This document shows positions 1-8,279 of a DNA stretch of 44,466 nt, in pieces. The notes below the pieces were generated by a model. The model had not been told where the DNA came from, did no database searches, and saw nothing but the letters and a program-made list of their open reading frames with translations. Source of the DNA: Spirochaetaceae bacterium 4572_59 (GTDB lineage: Bacteria > Spirochaetota > Spirochaetia > DSM-2461); NCBI GenBank assembly GCA_002084805.1, contig NBMC01000029.1, forward strand, positions 1 through 44,466, given 5' to 3'. Every line of letters begins with the position of its first letter. The first letter of the stretch is position 1. The translations under genes and the position numbers were made by a program.

Positions 1-177
1 CCCTGGGCCCGCTTTATGAGCAACTTTGTTCCCCTCCGATATATTATGGAAGTATTCAGACTGGTTTACCTTAAGGGTAGCCGATTTCAGGATTTGTATA
101 GGCAACTGGCAGCCCTGATAGGCTTTGCCCTTTTTTTCAACAGCTGGGCAGTATTGAGCTACAGGAAAACCAATTGA
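1..177 (+). CDS. ABC-2 type transporter permease, C-terminal end (partial)
   Basis: Frame 1 is open from the first base to the TGA at 175-177 and encodes about 58 residues. The fragment has the end of an ABC-2 permease: a PLRY motif, then an amphipathic stretch with LKGSRF, a final hydrophobic helix (about residues 37-52) and a short basic tail ending YRKTN. The same order (PLRY, LKG, last TM helix, RxRK tail) is typical of YhhJ/YbhR-type drug or polysaccharide exporters. The ATPase and the rest of the permease lie upstream of the window. It converges on the MFS gene and there is no clear terminator hairpin between them. The family call rests on a short fragment. Confidence 0.65.
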   Translation, partial: PWARFMSNFVPLRYIMEVFRLVYLKGSRFQDLYRQLAALIGFALFFNSWAVLSYRKTN

Positions 178-232
178 TTCTTGATGGGCGTCCCCTGCTT
201 ATACTTCAGTCTGAAATATATCTTCCCCTACC

Positions 233-1390
233 TTATTTAGAGACCTTTTCCCCGGTAGGGGGCAGTAAAAAAGCCATGGGGATAGAACCGACTGCAAAAA
301 TACAACTGACCATATAGGTTTTTTCCAGACCTATTCTGTCCCCCAGAAATCCAACACAGAATACAATAATCGAACTGACTCCGAAATTCACGGTCATATA
401 CATACTGTTCATAAAGGCAGGCATAGAGGAGTTTGTATCCTGAACACTTGCCATCAGAACGGGGGTTGTGGACAGTATGAAAAAACCCAACACTGCCAGA
501 AGGATAGTATTCTGAGTCAGGATAAAAAGGGCCATTGCAATAATTGATCCGGATGAAGCGATAAGCAGGGTTGTTCTTCGACCGATCCTGTCAGAAATAT
601 TACCGGACAGAAAAGCACCTAAGACTCCAAAAAATTGAAGAACAGATAATGATATCCCCGCCAGCCATAAGGAGGCCCCCTGATTAGTCAGATAAACAGG
701 CAGAAAAAGTGTCAGAGAACTCTTCATTCCAGTTTGAAAGAGGGTAAATCCTCCGATAGTGGCAAGAAGAGCTCCATGTTCCCTCAGAAGTTCCCGGGGG
801 TTTCCCTTCTTCTCCCGTCTTTTTTTCTCTCTATGAACATCGAGATTTTTCAATTTAAACAAAAGAACCAGAGAACAAACAAGCCCCAGGGGAATCAGTT
901 TATAGGTTTCTTCCAAACACCACCAGGAAACAGCTCCCGTAACGAGCAAAGGCCCCAGTGTCCGGGCCAACTCACCGCCGACCATATAATAACTCATTCC
1001 CGTACCGACTCGGTCTCCCGCAGCTTCTTTAACAATGACAGGAGAGGGTACATGAAAGAATGCTGCTGAGAGTCCTGAAGTAAAGAGAAGAAGAAAGAGC
1101 ATGAGGACAGAATTAGAGAGACCAATCAAACTCATGCTGACAGCCGTAACAGCGGGAGTCAGTATGACAAAGTATTTAACACCGGCACGCTCAGAGAGCA
1201 GGCCGATTAAAGGATTCAGAAGAGAGGGAATTCTCCGGATAATATCCAGAAAGGAGATGATAGACAAAGACATATTCAGCTTAATAATCAGCAGAGGCAG
1301 GAGAGGTGCCAGGAATGCTGAATAGGTATCATGCATCAGATGTGCAATAGAAAGTGTTATTACATCCGCTTTTTTAAATGTTTTACTCAT
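233..1390 (-). CDS. MFS transporter, fosmidomycin-resistance (Fsr)-like
   Basis: About 385 residues with twelve hydrophobic segments, a normal length for an MFS exporter. The N-terminus has the HxxxDxxxAFLAPLLPLLI pattern seen in Fsr-like proteins, and the loop before TM9 carries the MFS signature-like SDRIGRRTT. An upstream ATG at 1456 is in frame, but the ATG at 1390 is preceded by AAGGCGG at a good distance and gives the usual short cytoplasmic N-terminus (MSKTFKKAD), so I chose 1390. It probably exports a small drug or metabolite by proton antiport; the substrate cannot be read from the sequence. It appears to be a single-gene unit, in the same direction as the chemoreceptor gene upstream of it. 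Confidence 0.8.
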   Translation of the reverse strand: MSKTFKKADVITLSIAHLMHDTYSAFLAPLLPLLIIKLNMSLSIISFLDIIRRIPSLLNPLIGLLSERAGVKYFVILTPAVTAVSMSLIGLSNSVLMLFLLLFTSGLSAAFFHVPSPVIVKEAAGDRVGTGMSYYMVGGELARTLGPLLVTGAVSWWCLEETYKLIPLGLVCSLVLLFKLKNLDVHREKKRREKKGNPRELLREHGALLATIGGFTLFQTGMKSSLTLFLPVYLTNQGASLWLAGISLSVLQFFGVLGAFLSGNISDRIGRRTTLLIASSGSIIAMALFILTQNTILLAVLGFFILSTTPVLMASVQDTNSSMPAFMNSMYMTVNFGVSSIIVFCVGFLGDRIGLEKTYMVSCIFAVGSIPMAFLLPPTGEKVSK

Positions 1391-1559
1391 AAGTTCCGCC
1401 TTGTGAGTTTCTATAATACATATATTGGCTTCTATTTCAATAAAAGCAGTAATCATTAATTTTATTAGTCATAGCTATTGAGATAATTAACTTTGTTTTG
1501 ATTCCTGCATATTACCCTCAGAGAGAGTTAAAGCTCCCATTGGGCTCTTTTTCACAGAA

Positions 1560-1594
1560 AGAGGAGCAGGCGTCAAATAGTTCGGCCCTCCTCT
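1560..1594 (-). terminator. weak terminator-like hairpin after the chemoreceptor gene
   Basis: Arms AGAGGAG (1560-1566) and CTCCTCT (1588-1594) can pair, with a few inner GC pairs (GGC/GCC). Read on the minus strand, only a short TTTC follows, so it is a poor intrinsic terminator. It sits just past the stop of the minus-strand chemoreceptor gene. Confidence 0.35.
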
Positions 1595-1603
1595 CCCTCT
1601 TAA

Positions 1604-3529
1604 TTAAAATTCTTCAAGATCATCCTTATCAGAGTCCATGACCTCATGCCGGGCAGTTATCCGGGGAGAGACACGTTTGGAAGTGACAAGATGGGGAATC
1701 TGCCTGGTTGCTGTATCAGAACTCTTTATTTGCTGATCATTCTGAAAATTAAAGAAAGATACGGTCTCCTTCAACAGAAGAGCCTGATCGGCCAGATCTT
1801 TTGATGTAAGGGAGATCTCCCCCGAGAAACTGGCGTTCTGCTGCACAACCCGGTCAAGCTGAATAATGGCTGTATTAACCTGCTTTACTCCGGAACTCTG
1901 TTCATTGCTGGCGGTACTAATTTCCCTTACCAGTTCGGAGGTTTGTTTGATTCCTTTTACAAGCTTTTCCAGCATGGCTGCAGCCTCTTCAGCACTATGA
2001 CTGGTGTCCTGAGACAGATCGGTTATTTCACTGGCTGCTTCCTGACTACGCTCAGCCAGTTTGCGGACTTCCGTTGCAACAACGTTGAATCCCTTACCAT
2101 GTTCCCCCGCTCTGGCTGCTTCAATCGCCGCATTTAAAGCCAACAGATTGGTATTCCGGGCAATTTCCTTAATAATATTAATCTTTTCGATAATAGATTT
2201 CATAGCCACAACCGCGTTATTTACAGCAATAGCGCTCTCTTCGGCATCTATTGCGGACTTTTCGGCTATTTTTTCTGTTTGAAGAGAGTTATGGGCATTC
2301 TGAGTAATATTGGCACCCATCTCTTCCATAGATGCAGAGACCTCTTCCGCTGCAGATGCCTGGGAGGAAGCCCCGTCAGACATCAGTGATGTATTGGAGC
2401 TCAGCTGCCGGCTACCGGCAGCTACCGAATTGGATGCCAGCATAACCTTTCCCAGAACATTAGCGATATTGCCAACCATGGTTCTCAAGGCATCTGCCAA
2501 TTCCCCTACTTCATCATTCCGTTTAACATCCAGCACAGCATTCAGGTCTCCATCAGCTATGGCATTGGCAAAATCAACACTTTTTTTCAAAGCACCGATG
2601 ATTCTGTTTAGAATAACAAGAAATACTCCTGTAGACATCAAAATCAGTACAACAAGTAAAATAAACACATTGATAAGAAACGTATTCAGGGATCCCAGAT
2701 ATTCATCCAGAGGATAGGCAACAACCATTGTATATGTGCCATCCTTTAAAAAACCTATGTATTCGTCACCGACAGCAGCATAGTTTTTCCTGTTATCCGT
2801 TCTAAAAAAATCCAGTTTATCGGGATTCTGAAATGTTTCCCCTACTTTAGCGGAATCTGTATGTCCCTGAATTAAAAAATCTTTATCCAACAGAAAGGCT
2901 GATCCTGAATGAGAAACTTGAATACCGGCTATAATACTATCTATTGAAGAGGATTCGATCACACTCTGCAGCTCTTTTGGGGTGACTCCTATCTGTACAA
3001 TCCCCGGAGAATCAATCCTGCCGACTCCGATATACTGAAACAAAACCTTGTCAATTCCTCTGGTTTGAGGAGCCTGAGCTAAGGCAAAAGAGGAATCATC
3101 AAGCCCCTTGAGAAAGGGTTTGGACTGATCATGTGTCGAAAAATCAAAACCAAAGAATTCGGGGGTATTTCCCCAGTGGATAACACCGTTTTCATCAACC
3201 ACATGGATTTCATCCACAGCAATAGATAGGGCCAGTTTCTGCATATTTTCTGTTTCGAGCATTTCAGGATTACTATTTATGATCTCTGCGACAGACCGTG
3301 CTATACGGATATAATTCTGGTTCAATACCCCTTCTAAAATTTGGATGGAGGAACTGGAACTTTTTATATAAGAGCTCATTTCCGACAGCTGTTCTTCTGC
3401 TGTAAGCTGCATAAGTTCGTAGGCTGCTTTTTTCTGCAGCTGATAAGAATAGGCGGAAATAATAATAAGAGACAGTGTCAGGATGGCAGCCATGGGAAAC
3501 AGGATTTCCCCTTTTACCTTTAATTTCAT
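1604..3529 (-). CDS. methyl-accepting chemotaxis protein with periplasmic Cache-type sensor
   Basis: About 641 residues from the chosen start. Order: cytoplasmic lead, TM1 (about 10-30), a roughly 260-residue periplasmic region with Cache-like features ([15 protein letters not shown]; a GVTPKEL segment), TM2 ([20 protein letters not shown]), HAMP, then the signalling coiled coil whose hairpin tip contains [21 protein letters not shown]. That tip is the CheA/CheW contact of all chemoreceptors. There is no C-terminal pentapeptide for CheR docking. The ATG at 3529 has GGAG seven bases upstream and places TM1 normally; the longer frame to 3598 has no ribosome site. Cache domains bind small molecules such as organic acids or amino acids, but the ligand is unknown. 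It is transcribed alone, with no che genes nearby. Confidence 0.9.
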   Translation of the reverse strand: MKLKVKGEILFPMAAILTLSLIIISAYSYQLQKKAAYELMQLTAEEQLSEMSSYIKSSSSSIQILEGVLNQNYIRIARSVAEIINSNPEMLETENMQKLALSIAVDEIHVVDENGVIHWGNTPEFFGFDFSTHDQSKPFLKGLDDSSFALAQAPQTRGIDKVLFQYIGVGRIDSPGIVQIGVTPKELQSVIESSSIDSIIAGIQVSHSGSAFLLDKDFLIQGHTDSAKVGETFQNPDKLDFFRTDNRKNYAAVGDEYIGFLKDGTYTMVVAYPLDEYLGSLNTFLINVFILLVVLILMSTGVFLVILNRIIGALKKSVDFANAIADGDLNAVLDVKRNDEVGELADALRTMVGNIANVLGKVMLASNSVAAGSRQLSSNTSLMSDGASSQASAAEEVSASMEEMGANITQNAHNSLQTEKIAEKSAIDAEESAIAVNNAVVAMKSIIEKINIIKEIARNTNLLALNAAIEAARAGEHGKGFNVVATEVRKLAERSQEAASEITDLSQDTSHSAEEAAAMLEKLVKGIKQTSELVREISTASNEQSSGVKQVNTAIIQLDRVVQQNASFSGEISLTSKDLADQALLLKETVSFFNFQNDQQIKSSDTATRQIPHLVTSKRVSPRITARHEVMDSDKDDLEEF

Positions 3530-3755
3530 ATAATAACTCCGTTTACTTATTTTTTCTTTAAGTTCACTAATATACAAAAAAAGATACTCATGACTCAAAA
3601 TTCACATACCGAAACATCTAGAAAAAAGTTCGGAAAATATGCTTGAAATTTCTAGTAAAATATTAGTATTTACTTACAATATATAGACATAAACTAGTTT
3701 ACTTTGTATGATAAAGCTGTCACAAAAAAACACAAAGCAAAGAGATTATGCCTAA

Positions 3756-4004
3756 CATGTTGATGAGCTTACCACCAATACCGAGAATATATCAAGTCAC
3801 ATCAAACACTTTTACCGCAAGGACAGAAAAACAATAAGGACTTTCATTGACAAGGAGGATTAGAATAAACCCAAGGTTTCCATAAGAACTGCGAGCAACT
3901 TTGCCAAACTTGATCTGTATAAATTTGAGATAGACAGTTGGCTCACAGATGATAAAAAAGCAAAGAGGAAGCAACGGCATACTGCAATGAAAAAGAGTTC
4001 ATAG
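3756..4004 (+). pseudogene. IS21-family IstA transposase remnant (N-terminal part)
   Basis: Plus frame 3 reads an IstA-like N-terminal region: NISSHIKHFYRKDRKTIRTF resembles the helix-turn-helix, then after an in-frame TAG at 3861-3863 comes NKPKVS, FAKLDLYKFEIDSWL and RKQRHTA, matching the KLDPYK-x-x-ID and QRHTA stretches that precede the DDE core in IS21 transposases. Reading stops at 4002-4004, before any catalytic domain, and no istB follows. There is no good start codon. The call is from motif recall only. The minus-strand 62-residue frame over the same bases is a shadow. Confidence 0.6.
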
Positions 4005-4038
4005 TTAATATTGCGTCCCCTTTTTTTCTCTTTTTCTT

Positions 4039-5127
4039 TTATTCATTTTTTTCTTTATGGGTCAGTACCCATAATTCAACTTTCTCATTGCTTCTGGAAT
4101 CTGTTCGTTTAGTTTTTTTTGATGATTTTTTGACACTCCTCTGCAGTTGCTGTTCTTTTGAGAAGCGCTTATTCTTTTCAAGTTCTTCTCTTATGGGATG
4201 AAGCTTATTTTCTCCTATGACCTGAGCCAGATTAGAAAATATCAGAACCAGTTTTCCTTTGGGAGCGAGATGCTTTTCAGCCTGTTCAAAAAATCTGGGA
4301 AATAGATCTTCTTCATAATATATGGCTTTATCAATACCCTCTTCCAACTTATGTTTTGCAATTAGCCAGGGAGGATTAAAGACAATAAGATCCGCCTGGA
4401 AGTCACAATCCGTAAAGAGATCCCCATAACTGAGAGTTATTTTGTCATTGATTCCCAGCCGGACGCTTTCCTGAGAGACTCCGATAATGGCATTTTTATT
4501 TGTGTCGGAAGCAAAGACATTCAAAAACCCGCTTTGAATTAGCTGGAATGATATAACACCACTGCCTACGCCGATATCAATGGCCTTTTTTCTGTCGCCT
4601 TTGTATGTTTTCAACCATTTATCGAAGAGGACTAAATGATCGAATCGGGTTGGAAAATAGGTACCGTAGAATGGGTGGAGTGATAAGTGTAAGATATCTA
4701 TGACAATCCCCTTTTGATACCACTGCCATGAGCTGTTCAATCCCTGAACCTCAGGAAAGGATATATAAAAATCTGATACGTCAGGATATAAGTTTTTTAA
4801 CCAGCCGATATCAGGAGATTTCCGGACAACTAGTTCATTATCTTCGACTTTCAATAATAATCGATGCGATGCTTCTCTAAAAGCAGAACGGTAATCTCGT
4901 TGTCCCTGAAAACTTTTTTCCTTATATCTGAGTTGAAGATTTCGTTTCAGTTCTGACAGAACCTGCAATCCATTGCTATAAAATTCTTCCACAAGAACAT
5001 ACTTACCCGCTAACATCTCGACCACGGTTTCCTGGGTATTCATTTTACGGTAAAAGCTTATGGCTTCAATCTCTGACGTTATTATATTAGGTCTATCAGG
5101 TCTAATAGACGGTAAATTATCAATCAT
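4039..5127 (-). CDS. class I SAM-dependent methyltransferase (HemK/PrmC-like fold)
   Basis: 362 residues. The Rossmann core starts at about residue 184, with motif I AIDIGVGSGVISF (SAM binding), an acidic DTN at the end of beta 2, and motif IV LIVFNPPWLIAK at about 248-259. NPPW/NPPY is the signature of methyltransferases acting on amino groups of glutamine or nucleobases. The N-terminal 150 residues are not recognisable to me and may bind substrate. The C-terminus is very basic and serine rich (KKSSKKTKRTDSRS). The start is supported by AAGGA seven bases before the ATG. It stands between two decayed stretches, so it may itself be recently acquired or a survivor. The substrate is unknown; protein or small-molecule methylation are both possible. 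Confidence 0.75.
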   Translation of the reverse strand: MIDNLPSIRPDRPNIITSEIEAISFYRKMNTQETVVEMLAGKYVLVEEFYSNGLQVLSELKRNLQLRYKEKSFQGQRDYRSAFREASHRLLLKVEDNELVVRKSPDIGWLKNLYPDVSDFYISFPEVQGLNSSWQWYQKGIVIDILHLSLHPFYGTYFPTRFDHLVLFDKWLKTYKGDRKKAIDIGVGSGVISFQLIQSGFLNVFASDTNKNAIIGVSQESVRLGINDKITLSYGDLFTDCDFQADLIVFNPPWLIAKHKLEEGIDKAIYYEEDLFPRFFEQAEKHLAPKGKLVLIFSNLAQVIGENKLHPIREELEKNKRFSKEQQLQRSVKKSSKKTKRTDSRSNEKVELWVLTHKEKNE

Positions 5128-5242
5128 TAAATCATCCTTTCATTCCATCTGCACTTTGTCTCGATCACCATACTACAGAATGGAAATCTGCTTCTATATA
5201 ATGGTAAAAGAATAAGTCTATCATATAATGACCCGATATATT

Positions 5243-5273
5243 AAAAAAGGCTGTATCAACGAATGATACAGCC
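5243..5273 (-). terminator. rho-independent terminator
   Basis: Perfect 10-bp stem GGCTGTATCA / TGATACAGCC (5249-5258 and 5264-5273) with a 5-nt loop. On the minus strand it is followed by six T (complement of A 5243-5248). It lies about 65 bases past the stop of the alcohol dehydrogenase fragment and was probably that gene's terminator. Confidence 0.85.
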
Positions 5274-5339
5274 GGATCTATTCTCTGTGCAGGAGTTTTA
5301 GAAAAAAATTAAACGGAAGTACCCCCCCCGCGTCAAGAA

Positions 5340-5697
5340 CTATTTCATACTTTTTCCGTAGTAGGCGGCTTCATAGATGGCTTTTACGTCTTCTACAGTG
5401 GGAGCTCCTGGATTCGTAAGAGTACAGGGATCTGCAAGAGCATTGACGCTCATTTGGTCCAGCACTTTCACAAACTTGGCTTCACTGAAGTCCACTTCAT
5501 CACAATCTTTAAAGGTGGCGGGAATATTGAGCTTTTTATTCAGTTCTCTTACAGCTTCGGCCAGGTCTTTGATTCCGAGGACTTTTCCAACCATGGCGTA
5601 TTTATCATAGGGCATCAGAATCGCATTGGAGAGACCATGCGTAACTCCAAACTCTCCACCAATTATATGAGCTAGAGAATGAATCAGCCCCGGGCTT
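5340..5697 (-). pseudogene. iron-containing alcohol dehydrogenase, C-terminal fragment
   Basis: The last 115 or so residues match the end of group III (Fe-ADH) dehydrogenases: GLIHSLAHIIGG and THGLSNAILMPY carry the metal-ligand histidines (H-x3-H and the later HG), followed by the helical C-terminal domain with NPGAPTVEDVKAIYEAAYYG. Full-length members have about 380 residues, so the NAD-binding domain and the first metal ligands (about 260 residues) are gone. Similarity stops near 5697; the frame's remaining N-terminal 22 residues are read from the antisense strand of another gene fragment. A strong terminator still follows. It cannot be an active dehydrogenase. It may once have reduced aldehydes or oxidised 1,3-propanediol-type alcohols. 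Confidence 0.75.
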
Positions 5698-5698
5698 C

Positions 5699-5905
5699 CT
5701 GGATCGAATGGACAACTTTCAGGAAGATATGATCGATTTTCTTCGCAGGGTAATTCAGGCAATCGCTGTACCTGGAAATGTTGTTATTCTGGGACGCGGC
5801 AGTTTTGCGGTTTTTCCAGACTATTCAGATGTCCTGAATATCAAGCTCTGAGCTCTCCTGGAAGAAAGAGTTAACCGTTTTATGAAAGAGAAGAACAGAT
5901 CCTGG
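5699..5905 (+). pseudogene. cytidylate kinase-like family protein, internal fragment
   Basis: The plus frame reads an IAVPGNVVILGRGSFAVF segment, then DVLNIKL, an in-frame TGA at 5849-5851, then ALLEERVNRFMKEKN. This matches the middle of cytidylate kinase-like family proteins (NVVIVGRG, then VLHVRLxAPLxxRVxRLM). The N-terminal P-loop and the C-terminal third are absent, so this is a relic. It abuts the alcohol dehydrogenase relic tail to tail with overlapping similarity ends near 5697, which suggests a deletion joined two gene remnants. Recognition is from memory of the family. Confidence 0.55.
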
Positions 5906-5916
5906 GAACCTGAGTT

Positions 5917-7284
5917 TTATTGTTTTTCAATAGGAAGGCGGATCTCAAAACAGGCCCCTCCCAGGTCGGAGTCTAAACAGGAGACAGTCCCATTGTGTAG
6001 TTCTACCATAAATTTAACAGAAGCCAGGCCAATACCCATTCCCCGGGTATTGCGTCCTTTGTCTTTACGGTAGAAAAGATCAAAGATTCTCTCTTTATTA
6101 TCCTCTTTCACTCCCGAACCGCTGTCTTCCATGCGCAGTATAAGAGATTTCACATCACGATCATAATTGCCGGAAAAGTAGATAGTATCAATATCATCCG
6201 TATAGCGGCAGGCGTTGTCAAACAAATTTATCACAGCCCTTGTCAGTTTCTTTTCAAATCCTGAAAGAGTAATGTCATCCGGAATTCCATCAGTTTTATA
6301 TAAGTAATTCCTTTTAAGCAGTTGCGACTCTTCATGAAAGTACAGGTTGAGATCTGTCAGCCAGTTTACCACGGAGAAGGTTTCCCCATTTGAATTGCAG
6401 TTCCCTGAAACAATTTTTGAAAACTCCAGCATTTCATTAATCCGGTCATCCAGAAGATTTGTCTTATTCAAAAGAATTTGAGTTATTGGCATAGCTTCAG
6501 CAGGATCGATCACTCCATCCAGAAAGGCCTCCAGATACCCGCGGATGGAAGTCAGAGGAGTTTTCAGATCATGAGTAATTGACATGATAACAAGGATCCC
6601 CTGCTTCCGTTGCTGATTCATATCCTGACGCATCTGTTCAAAAGCCACAAAGACATCACTCAACTCATTCTCTCCCCGGGGAAGCAAAGGAGTATCAAAA
6701 TCCAGCTCTCTCAACCTGTTGATAGCGCCTATCAGCTCACTGATATTTCTCTTCAGATTTAACAGGATCCCTGTCCCCAGAAGAACCAGAAGAGAGACAA
6801 CCAGAAAAAGATTAATCAGATAACGTGGATTCTGCAAAACTCTGAGGGCAGCGGGAAGTTCATTATAATTGTATAAACAGACGCCTTTCTGCCCCTTGTA
6901 ATTAAATGATATAATATTTATTGCAGAGGGCATATTGGCGATCATTTCAGAGAAAAAAGTCTTAAGGGGATCCGATGCTTCGGGATTTATCATCTTATTC
7001 ATAAGATCTACCGTCGATGTATCAGGATAGTAGATTGTACCGTCCTCAAGAGCAACCAGATTGATCCATCCGTCAAGCTGAATTTCTTCATTATTTTTAT
7101 CATTAAGTACTTTTAATAACGGTTCAACAATAAAACGCTTGGCCTGAAGTCCCTCCACGTTCACATCACACTGCAGAAACCATATCTGAACAAAAAGAGT
7201 TAGCATAAGAATTATAAGGTTTAAGGGGAGGAGCAAATTAAGAATAATCATCCGCCAGCTCAGTCGGGACTTACTTTTCTTCAT
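5917..7284 (-). CDS. sensor histidine kinase (EnvZ/BaeS-like architecture)
   Basis: 455 residues. TM1 is at about 12-36, a periplasmic region of about 115 residues follows, TM2 is at about 155-177, then a HAMP-like linker. The H-box is SITHDLKTPLTSIRGYLEA, with the phospho-accepting His at about 238. ATP-lid motifs follow: INLFDNACRYTDD (N box), MEDSGSGV (G1), FDLFYR (F box), GMGIGLASVK (G2). It overlaps the upstream response regulator by four bases (ATGA), so the pair is translationally coupled. The divergent neighbour is an RND efflux operon, so the likely role is to sense envelope stress or a toxic compound and switch the pump. No extra PAS or Cache domain is recognisable in the periplasmic part. 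Confidence 0.9.
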   Translation of the reverse strand: MKKSKSRLSWRMIILNLLLPLNLIILMLTLFVQIWFLQCDVNVEGLQAKRFIVEPLLKVLNDKNNEEIQLDGWINLVALEDGTIYYPDTSTVDLMNKMINPEASDPLKTFFSEMIANMPSAINIISFNYKGQKGVCLYNYNELPAALRVLQNPRYLINLFLVVSLLVLLGTGILLNLKRNISELIGAINRLRELDFDTPLLPRGENELSDVFVAFEQMRQDMNQQRKQGILVIMSITHDLKTPLTSIRGYLEAFLDGVIDPAEAMPITQILLNKTNLLDDRINEMLEFSKIVSGNCNSNGETFSVVNWLTDLNLYFHEESQLLKRNYLYKTDGIPDDITLSGFEKKLTRAVINLFDNACRYTDDIDTIYFSGNYDRDVKSLILRMEDSGSGVKEDNKERIFDLFYRKDKGRNTRGMGIGLASVKFMVELHNGTVSCLDSDLGGACFEIRLPIEKQ

Positions 7285-7973
7285 GAGACGTTATCTTCCT
7301 GAAAATAGTAACCAAAACCATAGCGGGTCTTAATAAAGCGGGGAAGGGAGGAATCCTCACCCAGTTTTTTCCGGAGCCTTCTGATATGAACGGATACGGT
7401 ACTCAGATCACCGAAATTATTTCCCCATATTTTTTTATACAGCTCTTCCTGAGAAAAAGCCTTTCCTGGATTTAGCACAAGAAAAATAAGAAGATCCATC
7501 TCCCGGGGAGAAAGATTTATATTCTTTCCATCATGGCTCAGGATCTGTTTATTACTGTCCAGTTTAAATTTTCCAAAAGAAAAAACATGGTCAGCCTCGT
7601 TTCCAGAATCCTCCTTTCTACGCAGATGAGCCCTGATTCTGGCAGTGAGAACACTGGGACTGAAAGGCTTGGTAACATAATCATCCGCTCCCGTTCCAAA
7701 ACCTAGAATCATATCCACATCCTCCTGCCGGGCAGACACAATGATTACAGGAATCTGGCTTTTTTGACGGATTTTTCGAAGGGTTTCAAATCCATCCATT
7801 CCCGGAAGGTTGATATCCAGAACAATCAAGTCAAAAACCTGCTCTGATACAGCGTCCAGCCCCTTCTCTCCAGTATCACACCATAACGTTTCAACCCCAT
7901 CTTTTTTAAGATAAAGAATCATTATATCTGCAATATCTTTTTCATCTTCAACAATCAGAATTTTTGCTTTCAA
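7281..7973 (-). CDS. OmpR/PhoB-family response regulator
   Basis: 230 residues from the chosen TTG. The receiver domain has the acidic pair ED at 9-10, phospho-acceptor Asp at about 53 (VLDINLPGMDG) and Lys at about 102 (TKPFSP). The C-terminal winged helix ends GFGYYF, typical of the OmpR effector domain. The open frame extends to 8081, but that extension has no ribosome site, contains a TATAAT (8004-8009, minus strand) and runs into a perfect palindrome. The TTG at 7971-7973 has GAGG eight bases upstream and gives the normal MKAKILIVEDE start. An ATG at 8033 is the alternative. It is coupled to the kinase gene and divergent from the efflux operon, which is its probable target. Confidence 0.9.
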   Translation of the reverse strand: MKAKILIVEDEKDIADIMILYLKKDGVETLWCDTGEKGLDAVSEQVFDLIVLDINLPGMDGFETLRKIRQKSQIPVIIVSARQEDVDMILGFGTGADDYVTKPFSPSVLTARIRAHLRRKEDSGNEADHVFSFGKFKLDSNKQILSHDGKNINLSPREMDLLIFLVLNPGKAFSQEELYKKIWGNNFGDLSTVSVHIRRLRKKLGEDSSLPRFIKTRYGFGYYFQEDNVS

Positions 7974-8003
7974 TTTATTAACCTCAGAGTCTCCCTGTTT
8001 CTC

Positions 8004-8009
8004 ATTATA
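8004..8009 (-). promoter_or_regulatory. candidate -10 box for the two-component operon
   Basis: Minus strand reads TATAAT here, about 30 bases before the TTG start of the response regulator. No good -35 box is seen at 16-18 bases, so an activator or alternative recognition would be needed. Its place inside the longest open frame supports the downstream start. Confidence 0.4.
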
Positions 8010-8075
8010 CACGAAAGTTCTTCTATACTGCATGATTTTTTCACAAGAGCTGCAAAGTCTCCATGAACCATATAA

Positions 8076-8108
8076 GAACAAATCTGAACAGCTTGTTCAG
8101 ATTTGTTC
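8076..8108. promoter_or_regulatory. perfect 33-bp palindrome (candidate operator)
   Basis: Arms GAACAAATCTGAACA (8076-8090) and TGTTCAGATTTGTTC (8094-8108) are perfect 15-base complements around GCT. It lies between the divergent two-component operon and the efflux operon, followed on the plus strand by a run of eight C (8108-8115). There is no T-run on either side, so it is not a usual terminator. A dimeric regulator site for one or both operons is the simplest reading. Confidence 0.65.
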
Positions 8109-8203
8109 CCCCCCCGTTAATACCCCTCTAGCTGAGAATTCATTATCTTTATACTAAATCACGGGAAAAGAAACATTCCTGCTTATGATTTATACATTTA
8201 AGC

Positions 8204-8242
8204 AATAAGAATCCGGTGCGGCCATAGGGCCGGGTTCTTATT
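8204..8242 (+). promoter_or_regulatory. stem-loop in the leader of the first efflux operon
   Basis: AATAAGAATCCGG (8204-8216) pairs with CCGGGTTCTTATT (8230-8242), 13 bp with one wobble, around a 13-nt loop that can form further GC pairs. It ends 37 bases before the adaptor ATG and leaves the GGAG ribosome site free. No T-run follows. It may stabilise the mRNA, bind a protein or be a second operator. A TATACT at 8150-8155 is a possible -10 upstream. Confidence 0.45.
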
Positions 8243-8279
8243 CATAATCAAATATTGAGAATAAAAAGGAGTTGCAACC

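Noticed and set aside
3792-3980. Minus-strand 62-residue frame
   Set aside because: Shadow of the istA relic read on the plus strand; no ribosome site.
8108-8115. Phase-variable C8 tract in the efflux promoter region
   Set aside because: Similar C8 runs occur at 5322-5329 and inside the acyl-CoA synthetase gene (14351-14358), so this run alone is not strong evidence of a switch.
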